Of a stretch of 64,000 nucleotides of DNA, positions 9,260-17,846 are shown piece by piece (position 1 is the stretch's first letter; each line of letters opens with the position of its first letter). Both the position numbers and the translations under genes were made by a program. Below the pieces are notes generated by a model. That model worked only from the letters and a program-made list of their open reading frames with translations, ran no database searches and was not told the origin of the DNA. Source of the DNA: Aphanizomenon flos-aquae FACHB-1287 (GTDB taxonomy: Bacteria > Cyanobacteriota > Cyanobacteriia > Cyanobacteriales > Nostocaceae); NCBI RefSeq assembly GCF_014698755.1, contig NZ_JACJTO010000007.1, positions 1 to 64,000 on the forward strand, read 5' to 3'.

Positions 9260-9300
9260 ATAATGAAACTCTTGTGGTGCGGGTATCTTGCCCGCTATTA
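9238..9300. mobile_element. MITE-like element, partial copy 2
   Basis: The copy starts with ATACAGCATTTTCC inside the last codons of nadB and continues through AAACTCTTGTGGTGCGGGTA to TCTTGCCCGCTA. The palindrome GCGGGTATCTTGCCCGC is nearly perfect. The right half seen in other copies is missing. Confidence 0.55.
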
Positions 9301-9309
9301 AAAAGTACG

Positions 9310-12084
9310 CTAAGGTAATTTTAAATTTAACTCTTGCAAAGTATTAGCGTCTGCTTTAATTGTAATTGTATTAGGTTCGACAGATTTGGTATTAACTTTT
9401 AACTGATAAGTTCCTTGTCGCAACTGTTCTAAATAGAAAACACCTGCATTATTCGTAATAGATATAACTGATGATTTGGAACTATTATCAATAGCTTCAA
9501 CTTTAGCACCAGCAATAGGGTTTCCTTTGGAGTCTGTCAAAGTTCCTGCTAGAGTGTAAGCCGGTTGCAAGGGAATAAGAATAGGTGTATAACTTCCCTC
9601 AACCACTTGCACAGCAAAGGTACTAATTGCGGGTTGGAAGTCAGGAGGAAAACCAGCAGTATCTAAGTCTATACGATAAATTCCGGGGGGAAGACGGATA
9701 ATTAAATTATCTTTGTGAATATCAAGTTGCGAAGATATTACAGGCTCATTATTGATCATGAGAAAATCAGAATTATCATGATATATTTCTTCATTATGAT
9801 CTCGTTTTCCATTACTATTACGATCTAAGAAAGGTTTAATTAATAAACCTCCTTGAGTGCGAAAACGTTCGATTTGTCTATCACTCGGAGTTATCCCCCC
9901 TTGAAAACCCAAACTAGAAACCAGTTGAATACTCAAACTACTTTGATCAGAATTTAGAGAAACTCCTTCATAACGTGCCTGTAACAAAATACCTGGTAAA
10001 ATAGTTGTTCCCAGCGTTCCATAAAGTCCTGTTCCTAAAGACCCTATTCTATAACCTAATTCACCTTGCCAAAGATTTTCACCGTATTTAGTTTGCATGG
10101 GAGAAGTATAATGCCAATATGCACTTAGTAAGTTAGCATTTTGAGAAGAATTGAGGGTTTCATATTTAAAAATTAAGGACTGAGAAGGATTAAATACATA
10201 AGATAGTTGGGAAGAAGTGCTGGACTGATTACCACTATGATTAAGGGATAAATTGCCTAAAGTTTGATTTAAACTCCAATTTAATTGAGCATTTGTATTA
10301 ATATTCACCAGGGCAGAAGTAGAAGAATTAAGACTACTAGAAAAATAGCCTAAACCGAAATTTTTATCTTTGTCTAAATCACCATTACTATTAAATTTGA
10401 GGTGCTTTAAGATTTGGAAATCTAAAGTATAGCGAGTAGATTTTAAATCATTACTTAATGTCGCATAAAAATTAGGATTACCATCCCAAATTACATTAGT
10501 ATTTAGCTTGATATCATCTGCTATTACACTAGAAACAGTAACTTTTAAAAGAGATTTTTCCCAACTGAGATTAGTATTAATCTTAATCTTATCTCCCATC
10601 AAACCAGAAATATTTGCTTTAAAAGGAGACCTTTGCGGCTGATAAAAAAGCTCTGTTAAACCTTGAAAAGATGAATCATATATACCCCCTAAACCTACAG
10701 TTAAATCCTTTGTTAATCCCCATCTTTGCTTGATTCCTCCACTAAATTGGGTAAAGTCTCCCCAAAAATCATTATTATTTAAATGTCGTTTCCACCCCCC
10801 AGAAACAATTAAAGCTGATGTTCCCTGTGACAGTTGTTCAGGTAATAAATTAAACCGGGCATCTTCAACTCGTGGTTTAGCAGTTAAAACTCCATCGACA
10901 TATAATAAAACTTGATAATTTGTGCCTATTTGTCTACCCACAGGAACATTATCAAAACGGTAAGTTCCTGAACTATCAACTAACTGTTCAGCTATCGGAG
11001 TAGGATTATATAAACCTTTAACAAGACGTGCTAAAGTTCCTGGGGGAGCGCGACCTGTTACAGTTCCATAAATACGATCTGGTTGTAATCTTTGAATAAT
11101 GTTTGCACTACCACTACCATAGTTAGCAAAGGGAGAAAAACCATAACGTTTAATAGTAGTAAATCCCCAAAAATCTCCTCCACTTGAACTTTGCCAAAAA
11201 GTTGGTTGTGAACCTAAATAATAATCACTAGAATCTGTTTGTTTAAGAATTTGTAGATCAGATAATTGCCAAGTTTTACTATCTGTAATATCACTTTGAT
11301 TTAGCCGCAGAAACCAACTACTATCAAGGATTGTTCCCACCGCTGATAAAGTACCCTGATTCTTTAAATCTGAAGTGGTTGTACCAGTTAAATTAGTCTT
11401 TTGTTCCACCATACTCAATGTGATATTGGGAGGAGAAATTTTTGGTAATCCTGTTAAGATAACAGGCTTTTTTTCAATATTATTACTGTTGTCAGACTTG
11501 ATTTCAGGAATATCAAAAACAATAGCATATTCCCGCCAATCAAATTTAGATTCAATACCGAAAATATCTTTAATTTCCTTCGTGGAAAGGACTAATCCTA
11601 ATTCTGGATCATTATGCAGTTTATTAGTATCAAAATGAATAACTTTAAAAGGCGATCGCAACTCAACCTCATGATCTGATATACTTTTAGAAGTAAACTT
11701 TAATGTTTGCAAAACATCATCATAAGGAATTAACCAATTTTCAAAATTAATCGCGTCTTTGTCCTTAACTTCACCCCGCACTAAAACCCCATCTCTAATA
11801 TTGCGTTTACCAGCATTTAAGCCAATAATAAATGTTGTTACATGATCATTTTTTGGCGGTATTGAAGTTACTTGAGTCAAAAATATTGGTAATTTTTCAT
11901 CTCCAAAATATTTTGGTTGGGAAATATTTTTCAGGGGAGTTTTTATGAATATTTGCTTTTCATTTAAAGAAATTTGACCAGGTAATTCTGCTGCTAAAAT
12001 TAAATTATTTTTGCCAATAAAACTACAACTAACTAAATTAAAAAAGCAAAGTATTTTTAGATAATTATTAATCTTTAAAAACAC
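9310..12084 (-). CDS. Divergent outer membrane usher-like protein of a chaperone-usher locus
   Basis: The 924-residue protein has an N-terminal signal-like segment, an N-terminal domain with a fold expected for ushers, a plug-like domain (about 345-410, TVTGRAPPGTLARL...SGTYRFDNVPVG), a long beta-rich region with alternating hydrophobic residues (about 430-760) fitting a barrel, and a C-terminal carboxypeptidase-regulatory-like Ig domain (GTLTDSKGNPIAGAKVEAID). It follows a PapD-like chaperone and two fibre subunits. The expected role is subunit export and fibre assembly in the outer membrane. It starts with GTG 12084. A terminator-like hairpin precedes it. Similarity to classical FimD is weak, so the call relies partly on context. 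Confidence 0.65.
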   Translation of the reverse strand: MFLKINNYLKILCFFNLVSCSFIGKNNLILAAELPGQISLNEKQIFIKTPLKNISQPKYFGDEKLPIFLTQVTSIPPKNDHVTTFIIGLNAGKRNIRDGVLVRGEVKDKDAINFENWLIPYDDVLQTLKFTSKSISDHEVELRSPFKVIHFDTNKLHNDPELGLVLSTKEIKDIFGIESKFDWREYAIVFDIPEIKSDNSNNIEKKPVILTGLPKISPPNITLSMVEQKTNLTGTTTSDLKNQGTLSAVGTILDSSWFLRLNQSDITDSKTWQLSDLQILKQTDSSDYYLGSQPTFWQSSSGGDFWGFTTIKRYGFSPFANYGSGSANIIQRLQPDRIYGTVTGRAPPGTLARLVKGLYNPTPIAEQLVDSSGTYRFDNVPVGRQIGTNYQVLLYVDGVLTAKPRVEDARFNLLPEQLSQGTSALIVSGGWKRHLNNNDFWGDFTQFSGGIKQRWGLTKDLTVGLGGIYDSSFQGLTELFYQPQRSPFKANISGLMGDKIKINTNLSWEKSLLKVTVSSVIADDIKLNTNVIWDGNPNFYATLSNDLKSTRYTLDFQILKHLKFNSNGDLDKDKNFGLGYFSSSLNSSTSALVNINTNAQLNWSLNQTLGNLSLNHSGNQSSTSSQLSYVFNPSQSLIFKYETLNSSQNANLLSAYWHYTSPMQTKYGENLWQGELGYRIGSLGTGLYGTLGTTILPGILLQARYEGVSLNSDQSSLSIQLVSSLGFQGGITPSDRQIERFRTQGGLLIKPFLDRNSNGKRDHNEEIYHDNSDFLMINNEPVISSQLDIHKDNLIIRLPPGIYRIDLDTAGFPPDFQPAISTFAVQVVEGSYTPILIPLQPAYTLAGTLTDSKGNPIAGAKVEAIDNSSKSSVISITNNAGVFYLEQLRQGTYQLKVNTKSVEPNTITIKADANTLQELNLKLP

Positions 12085-12103
12085 TGTTAAACTACGTCAA
12101 ATT

Positions 12104-12150
12104 AAAAAAAAGACGGTTTTTATCGTATATTTGCCGATGAAAATCGTCTT
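12104..12150 (-). terminator. Terminator-like hairpin between chaperone and usher genes
   Basis: On the minus strand AAGACGATTTT pairs with AAAAACCGTCTT, leaving a loop of about 18 bases, and a run of T residues follows. It lies between the chaperone stop (12164) and the usher start (12084), so it would reduce read-through into the usher gene, a common way to keep usher below chaperone and subunit levels. Confidence 0.6.
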
Positions 12151-12163
12151 GATAAATAAATTT

Positions 12164-12991
12164 TTAGGGAACAATAAATTTGACACTAAACGGAATTTTA
12201 TTGGTCTGGTTTACACCCCATCCTAAATTACCAGAAAGTTGATATTCTCCCGGTTCTAATTGAATTTTTTTAGCAGCATTAGAATAATCAACAGTGAGAT
12301 AACGTTCCCCTTCCGCAATGACCGTTGTATCTATACCTCTACCATTATAAATTTGTTTATTTTCCTTTTTAATCGTCCATTCTCCCTGAGTAATTACACT
12401 AGCTTTTCCGCTATTTTTAACTAATAATTGAAGTTGCTGCGATTTAGAATCAAATCTAGCATTAACCGCAGTTAAATTGTGGGAAATATTGCCCTTGCGA
12501 ACATAAACAGCTACTCCTATTCTGGGAACAATTGCTGTTCTGAAAATAGCCCCTTTACTCGAATTTTGTTCTTCTTGAAAGGTCGCTTCTAAATTTTCTG
12601 TGAATAACATCGTCCGATATTCACCATCGGGTAAACTGGGAGGAAAGCGCGCAACAAACCGGATACGACGATTATCTGTACCAGGAACTTCCAGTTCTCG
12701 TGGAGAAAATTGCAAATAGGGAGTTAAATCGAAAGGACTGGAATCTAAAAGTTTAAATCCAGTTTCTAAATCATAAGTAAAAGGTTCAGTATAAACACGG
12801 GCACGGAAGCTTTTAGTGTCTCCATTTGTCACTGTAATGTTTCCTTGCGCTTGTCCCTGTTTAGCTGCGGTTTCAATTACCAGTGGAGAAATAGTAATAT
12901 CAGCTTTAGCAGTATTTTCCAATAATAAAAAGGTAGAAAACACAATACTACTCAAAGGGTATAAAATTAGTTTCTTACAAGAACTTTTCAT
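12164..12991 (-). CDS. PapD-like periplasmic fimbrial chaperone
   Basis: The 275-residue protein has a signal peptide (about 1-30, ending AKA) and two Ig-like domains typical of chaperone-usher chaperones. The first carries the ADITISPLVIE start and the LQFSPRELEVPGTDNRRIRF segment (G1-strand motif region), the second a PVGG-type beta sandwich ending FSVKFIVP. Such chaperones bind subunits in the periplasm and deliver them to the usher. The gene is in the minus-strand series subunit-subunit-chaperone-usher and starts at ATG 12991. Confidence 0.82.
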   Translation of the reverse strand: MKSSCKKLILYPLSSIVFSTFLLLENTAKADITISPLVIETAAKQGQAQGNITVTNGDTKSFRARVYTEPFTYDLETGFKLLDSSPFDLTPYLQFSPRELEVPGTDNRRIRFVARFPPSLPDGEYRTMLFTENLEATFQEEQNSSKGAIFRTAIVPRIGVAVYVRKGNISHNLTAVNARFDSKSQQLQLLVKNSGKASVITQGEWTIKKENKQIYNGRGIDTTVIAEGERYLTVDYSNAAKKIQLEPGEYQLSGNLGWGVNQTNKIPFSVKFIVP

Positions 12992-13034
12992 ACTTAATTT
13001 TTACCAACTAGAATTATCTGCAGTATCATGGAGT

Positions 13035-13069
13035 AAGGATTGGACCTTAAAACCAGGTATCCAATCCTT
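13035..13069. promoter_or_regulatory. 9-bp stem-loop between subunit and chaperone genes
   Basis: AAGGATTGG pairs with CCAATCCTT across a 17-base loop. There is no U-run on the minus strand. It is likely an RNA-processing or stability stem in a polycistronic message. Confidence 0.5.
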
Positions 13070-13092
13070 GGAAAAAACAAGATAACTAAAGC

Positions 13093-13143
13093 GAGTCCTT
13101 GAAAAACCTACTTTTATTCAGGAATTAGGCTTTTTATGGACTC
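13093..13143 (-). promoter_or_regulatory. Long imperfect stem-loop after the second subunit gene
   Basis: On the minus strand GAGTCC-AT-AAAAAGCCTA pairs with TAGG-TTTTT-CAA-GGACTC. The stem starts five bases after the stop codon of the subunit gene at 13148. It may protect the 3' end of the abundant subunit message, as in other chaperone-usher operons. No U-run follows closely. Confidence 0.5.
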
Positions 13144-13147
13144 TGTT

Positions 13148-13679
13148 CTAGTTAGGAGTAGCGGTAACAGTAACCTTATAGCTATAGGTTCCAGCCACAA
13201 CATTACCAGCACTACCTTGTGATCCAGCACTCATACCGACCTTGAAAGTACGAGATGTATCAGCAGGAATAGTCATATTAGTAGCATAGTAGTTAGTCCA
13301 AAACCGAGTGCCAGTGTAATTGCTTGCGTGCTGCTGAGTTTCCGTATCGTAAATAACAGATTGCCGATGAGGATCAATAAATCCAATAGGTGCTGACAGC
13401 CTAACGGGAAGTCCTGCACTTACCGTAGCATAACCATTGCAAGTAAGAGTTATTGAACCTGCAGTACCTGTATTAAGTGATGGTATACCAGTTGTACCTT
13501 CAACCCAGCCGTCGCCAGCAGCTAAGACACCATCTGTAATTTGCACCAAAGGTACAAATCCTTGCGATAGTACCTGAGAAGTTAATGTCCTTAATTTCTG
13601 CTTGGGCTTTGGGGTTGAAAGCCACTGCACTGAGAGCGGCAATACCAGTAATTAGAGCAAGACGACAAAGATTTTTCAT
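13148..13679 (-). pseudogene. Spore-coat-U-like fibre subunit, frameshifted
   Basis: The frame starting at ATG 13679 encodes a signal peptide (ending AQA) and IKDINFSGTIARICTFG, then stops at about 13502. The remaining ~130 residues (ITDGVLAAGDGWVEG... to VTVTATPN) are in the next frame. Deleting one base from the AAA run (TTT at 13540-13542 on the plus strand) joins them as CTFGAITDGVLAAGDG, a natural subunit sequence. The protein would be about 176 residues, with the family's GTYSYKVTVTATP end. It may be a real mutation, phase variation or a sequencing error. Confidence 0.75.
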
Positions 13680-13848
13680 GTTCAATACCAAAACTAGGTT
13701 TTTTATCCCTTCATTAAGTAGGTGAAGGTGGCATAAGCAAAATACGCAATCATATTTCAGTTACTTAATAGTTAGACGGTTTTAGCAGCCAAATTGTGAA
13801 TTATTTAACGAAAATTCAGTAAATGGTTATAATCCAAACATTATATAC

Positions 13849-14370
13849 TTACTGAGGAGTAGCTGTCAGGGTTACTTTATAGATGTAGCTTCCAACAGGA
13901 TTACTTTGAGCATTGGCGCTACCAGCAATCATTTCCACTACTAAAGGTTCACTTATACAACCGCTAATACTCAAAGGCTCAGGGAACGAGTCGCCCCAGC
14001 CAGGAAAACCTGTAGAACTACCGACCTCAGCGGTTGTCATTCTGTTTCCTGAACGAATACGAGCTTTCCGAAAAGGATCATCGAAGCCTGAAGGTGCAGC
14101 TATCCGTTGCGGAACAGACACGCTGAAAAAGAAAGCAGTAGTAGTACAGGATATACTCACATCTGCTGTACCTATTAACTGGGCTTCATTAGCGCTAAAA
14201 CCTATGGATGGGGTAGGATTAGCAGGTGACCCAATTTTAATAGTAATAGTTGCGGTAATATTGCCGTTAAAGTTAACATCCTGAGTTGCTTGGGCTTCAG
14301 ATTTGGACGGGAATGCTAAAGCGTTCAGCACAGCGAAAATGCTCACCGCAGTTAAACGATGAATCATCAT
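13849..14370 (-). CDS. Spore-coat-U-like / fimbrial subunit
   Basis: The protein is about 174 residues with a signal peptide (ending SEAQA) and one beta-sandwich domain with paired Cys (SISCTTTA and ISGCISEP) and the end GSYIYKVTLTATPQ. This is the organisation of SCPU-domain subunits found in archaic (Csu-like) chaperone-usher pili. The frame is open further upstream to 14493, but ATG 14370 is preferred: AAGGA lies about seven bases before it and the signal peptide follows. It is the first structural gene after the sigma factor. Confidence 0.75.
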   Translation of the reverse strand: MMIHRLTAVSIFAVLNALAFPSKSEAQATQDVNFNGNITATITIKIGSPANPTPSIGFSANEAQLIGTADVSISCTTTAFFFSVSVPQRIAAPSGFDDPFRKARIRSGNRMTTAEVGSSTGFPGWGDSFPEPLSISGCISEPLVVEMIAGSANAQSNPVGSYIYKVTLTATPQ

Positions 14371-14525
14371 TAAATTATCCTTAAGGGAGAAGGCTGGGAA
14401 ATTTGATTTGGAAATTTTGCGTAAGTAAATCCCAAAATAGATATCTTTTCTGAATAATTTTGTGGTACATGAGAGGGCTTTACAAAAATACATACAAAAC
14501 TATCTTTGTAAAACATTACCAGAAA

Positions 14526-15599
14526 TTAACCTCCACTATCAGCCCACACCTGCCATAAAGTTTGTAAATTCAACAAAGACACGAATATGCCCTTAAATCT
14601 TGTAGTTTGGGTATCTTGTCTGACCTTAAAATTTAAACACCCCACAAAATTAAATAATTTATTGTTGACTATTGCTAAAAACACTAAAAAATCCTGTAAA
14701 GATAGTTTCTGATTGCATAAAAGCCCAAATTTTTTAAGTATATCTTTTGGGAGATACTCCTCATTGATATCAGGTGTTTTTCTAACCTCTTCAATCTCCC
14801 AATCAGATTGAAGATCTACTACCATAAATTGTGAAGTAGTAACTGCTTGTTCTGGTTCTTTATGATTTACCATTGTCTCTGTTTGTAACTCATCAGATAA
14901 TGCTAAAATCTCACCAGTAGAAATTTCTGTTTGATTCGTATTCTGAGATTTCCTTCTCCTTTTTGGAGATTGGGAAAAAGCCTGAGATTCACACTCATCT
15001 AAATCAGAAGAATATCTATCTTCTTCCCGAATAAAATCTTGATGATATCGCTGTTTTAAAATTGCCCGTGCTTGGGAAATCCGCTTGCGGACATTATCAT
15101 AGGAAACATTCAATTTTTCTCCAATTTCTTGGTACGAAAATTCTTCTTTCCAGTACAGAATAAACGTTTCTCGCGGTCGGGAAGGTAACTCATCTATAAC
15201 AACCTCAAAAAAATTTTCCAGTTCTTGTTGCGTAGCAACAAGAACTGGGTTTTCTTCTTTTTTGTTCACGAATATTTCTTCATATTCATCACAAATAACT
15301 TCCCAACTATTACCATATTCCATAAGGGAATGAAGTTCTCTATAAGTGTCAACACAGAGATTATAAGTTAATTTCGTTACGTAAGTCTTAAAATCTTTAA
15401 TTTCGACCGTACAATTACTGATTTTATTCCAAGCTTTGAGCATTGCTTGACTAAGAACATCTTCTGCATCGTTGATATTGCTCATCCATTTGATGCAACA
15501 ATGATATAGATAGTCTTTATGCTCATCCCATAATTGCCAAAAGGTTGAGTGTATATTTTTATTATTAATAGACAACAAGGGAAAGTTGCAGGAATGCAT
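14526..15599 (-). CDS. ECF-like sigma-70 family factor linked to the fibre locus
   Basis: The 357-residue protein has sigma region 2 (about 25-60, YLYHCCIKWMSNINDAEDVL) and region 4 (about 138-185, LPSRPRETFILYW...EIGEKLNVSYDNVRKRISQ) with a helix-turn-helix. Region 3 is missing, as in ECF factors. About 170 extra residues follow with no recognised domain. Part of that tail (about 14600-14632) is similar to the dispersed repeat, so it may be a late addition. It is 155 bp upstream of the first subunit and likely directs transcription of the locus. Starts ATG 15599. Confidence 0.8.
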   Translation of the reverse strand: MHSCNFPLLSINNKNIHSTFWQLWDEHKDYLYHCCIKWMSNINDAEDVLSQAMLKAWNKISNCTVEIKDFKTYVTKLTYNLCVDTYRELHSLMEYGNSWEVICDEYEEIFVNKKEENPVLVATQQELENFFEVVIDELPSRPRETFILYWKEEFSYQEIGEKLNVSYDNVRKRISQARAILKQRYHQDFIREEDRYSSDLDECESQAFSQSPKRRRKSQNTNQTEISTGEILALSDELQTETMVNHKEPEQAVTTSQFMVVDLQSDWEIEEVRKTPDINEEYLPKDILKKFGLLCNQKLSLQDFLVFLAIVNNKLFNFVGCLNFKVRQDTQTTRFKGIFVSLLNLQTLWQVWADSGG

Positions 15600-15936
15600 A
15601 TCTAGTTAATCTACATTAGCTGTACAAGAAACATATTGAGATTATAGTTTAGTGCTGATTCTTTACGTAACCGTAATAAAAATCTAAAATGATACTTATT
15701 ATCCTGAACTTTATACAAATAGGGTACGGGTTGACATACAGGAGGTTTTGTGAATAATTTACATAAAAACCCTGACAGTGAAAAACACTAAAATGTATAG
15801 AAAAGAGAAACAACAAGAAGCGACAGCAAAAAACTTTGAACTATTTTTTCAGCAAGCCTTAAATATGCAGTAGGGGTAAAGCCCATTGCTAAACCCCTAC
15901 ACTTAATTAATGATTTTTTGGATGTAGTTTTAATCT
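15600..15936. other. Intergenic region with possible small frame and palindrome
   Basis: The 337 bp hold no clear gene. A strong AGGAGG at about 15741-15746 precedes a GTG frame of only 13 codons. A 26-codon frame lies at 15793-15873 (MYRKEKQQEATAKNFELFFQ...). Neither can be recognised. The palindrome GTAGGGGT/ACCCCTAC at 15870-15900 is of a type dispersed in Nostocales genomes. Confidence 0.4.
15870..15900. repeat. Dispersed palindrome (GTAGGGGT...ACCCCTAC)
   Basis: An 8-bp perfect stem flanks a loop containing GCCCATTGCT. It lies 36 bp beyond the stop of the VKOR gene and could act as a weak terminator for it, although no U-run follows on the minus strand. Confidence 0.55.
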
Positions 15937-16926
15937 CTAGCGGAAGTATTTAAAGTTTTTCGGACCTGTATAACCTGTGATTTTTCCTAGTTCTTCTAGG
16001 TTTTGAACTCCGCTATAGCTTTTACCATTAATAACCCAAGTTGGGAAACTTTCAATTTTTGCGGCTTTACATAATTCTGGTTTACCATTAGGACTATCGT
16101 CGGCGCACTCTACCTTAGAATTATCATTAATGATTTGATAAGCTTCTTTCCCGAAAAGTAGCTTTTGTTCGTGACAGTGAGGACACCAATAGGCTACATA
16201 TTCCTTAGCACCAGATTTGACAAGATGTTCAGCTAGGGCTATTTCTGCTACACTAGATTTAGTGGTAATTTCCCAGCCAAATTCGGGATTTGGTTGTTCT
16301 TTGGGCGTAAAGGTAATTGCTGTAGGTTTACCATCAGTTGATTCCGTAATATTACTTGATAAATTGACTTGAGAATAAACCCCTAAAGTGCCAATTAGCG
16401 TCACCATTGCTACAATCAAAGCTGTAAATAACATTTGTCCGATATCTTCCCAATCTCTACCCATGACAGTTAACACTAACATGGTTAATGCAAATAAAGC
16501 AGAAGCAATACAGTAAAGACAAATAGCTTTGAGTTGAAATGCTAGTACATACATTAGGTATCCACTAAAAACAGACATAGCGATCGCTCCTATAAACAGC
16601 AACCACCAAGTCACATTTTCTAGTTGTTTCTGATTTTTGTGATTTCCCCTAGAATTCAAAGCCAAAGGAGCTAAAGCGAATATGAACATACTAATGTATG
16701 CCAATAAACCGAACAAGGGTAATGGTTGACCTAAAACCGTAGCCCAAGGACTAGAAAGGACATCTACACATCCTTTCACATTTTCTGGTGTGGTACAAAC
16801 CGGAGTGCTACCGGTCAGCTTCTCAAAAGTGAGATAACCTGTATTCAGGATACCAAATCCAGCGATCGCTACTATCGCCGGACGTGACCATTTATGAATC
16901 CCAGGAGTAGAACGACGACGAATCAT
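15937..16926 (-). CDS. VKOR family protein fused to a thioredoxin-like domain
   Basis: The 329-residue protein combines a vitamin K epoxide reductase-like membrane domain (residues about 15-185, C44 and C53 in the lumenal loop, active-site CLYC at 136-139) with a C-terminal thioredoxin-like domain (WCPHC, C248/C251). In cyanobacteria this fusion forms disulfides in periplasmic or lumenal proteins using quinone as electron acceptor. Start ATG 16926 is preceded by a TTGGTGA heptamer block. The gene is on its own, upstream of btpA in the reverse orientation of transcription. Confidence 0.93.
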   Translation of the reverse strand: MIRRRSTPGIHKWSRPAIVAIAGFGILNTGYLTFEKLTGSTPVCTTPENVKGCVDVLSSPWATVLGQPLPLFGLLAYISMFIFALAPLALNSRGNHKNQKQLENVTWWLLFIGAIAMSVFSGYLMYVLAFQLKAICLYCIASALFALTMLVLTVMGRDWEDIGQMLFTALIVAMVTLIGTLGVYSQVNLSSNITESTDGKPTAITFTPKEQPNPEFGWEITTKSSVAEIALAEHLVKSGAKEYVAYWCPHCHEQKLLFGKEAYQIINDNSKVECADDSPNGKPELCKAAKIESFPTWVINGKSYSGVQNLEELGKITGYTGPKNFKYFR

Positions 16927-16929
16927 AAT

Positions 16930-16990
16930 ATTGGTGATTGGTGATTGGTGATTGGTGATTGGTAATTGGTAATTGGTGATTGGTGATTAG
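16930..16990. repeat. Heptamer STRR block upstream of the VKOR gene
   Basis: About eight TTGGTGA/TTGGTAA units lie directly 5' of the VKOR start codon. They separate the gene from btpA. Confidence 0.85.
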
Positions 16991-17033
16991 TTAAGGAACT
17001 TTCGCATCATCTAAATCACGAAAATCAAAAGCA

Positions 17034-17846
17034 TCATAGTTCAGACAATAGAGGTCTGCGGGCTGCTTCTACAAATTGACTGACGCGAATAGGGTCTATG
17101 GGTTGCTGAATTTGACCATGACGTTTGAGAGAACTAGAAACAATCACCCCGTTTGCGGCTTGTAGGAGAGTGCCAATATTCTGCCAACTTGCACCACTAC
17201 CAATAAAAACAGGAGTACCAGCAGCCGCAGCACTAGCTAGTTCTAAATCTTCTTGGTCAGGGGGATTACCCGTAGCCCACCCAGATAAAATTACCGCATC
17301 AGCCAAACCTCTTTCAATAGTATCTTTTACTGCAACCGTCAGATTAGGATCACTCAACGGACGGGCGTGTTTTACCAAAACATCAGCAAAAATTTTCACA
17401 TCAGATCCTAATTCCCGACGATACCGCAATAATTGATGGGCTTCCCCTTCAATTAATCCTTGGTCAGTTGCCATTACACCTGTAAGAACATTAATTCGGA
17501 TAAATTGCGCCTTAACACAACTAGCAATAGCGATCGCACTTCTGCCATCATTACGTAACACATTTAACCCCACAGGCACAGTAACTAAATTCTGGACCCG
17601 TTGAACAACCATCGTCATGGCACTTACAACTGCGGGGTCAACTTGATTTTTAGTAAATGGGGCATCGAAAAAATTCTCAACGATGATCCCATCTACCCCT
17701 CCACTGGCAAGGGCTGTGGCTTCTTGTTCGGCGCGGTCAATCACCGCTTTCAGACTACCCCCCCAACGGGCTGAAGTAGGAAGCGGTAGCAGATGCAACA
17801 CGCCAATAATTGGAGTTCGGGTTTTAAATAACTGATGTAGATCCAC
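17034..17846 (-). CDS. btpA: Photosystem I biogenesis protein BtpA
   Basis: The 270 residues match BtpA over the full length: PIIGVLHLLPLPTSARWGG near the N-terminus, GGVDGIIVENFFDAPF about 49-64, and SGWATGNPP about 188-196, a TIM-barrel arrangement. In Synechocystis BtpA is needed for stable accumulation of photosystem I reaction-centre proteins, and it is peripherally bound to thylakoids. The reaction is unknown. Start ATG 17846. The gene stands alone, with a 1-kb gap upstream. Confidence 0.93.
   Translation of the reverse strand: MDLHQLFKTRTPIIGVLHLLPLPTSARWGGSLKAVIDRAEQEATALASGGVDGIIVENFFDAPFTKNQVDPAVVSAMTMVVQRVQNLVTVPVGLNVLRNDGRSAIAIASCVKAQFIRINVLTGVMATDQGLIEGEAHQLLRYRRELGSDVKIFADVLVKHARPLSDPNLTVAVKDTIERGLADAVILSGWATGNPPDQEDLELASAAAAGTPVFIGSGASWQNIGTLLQAANGVIVSSSLKRHGQIQQPIDPIRVSQFVEAARRPLLSEL

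Noticed and set aside
13849-14493. Longer fibre subunit from 14493
   Set aside because: The extra 41 residues are not signal-like, and ATG 14370 has AAGGA plus a signal peptide.
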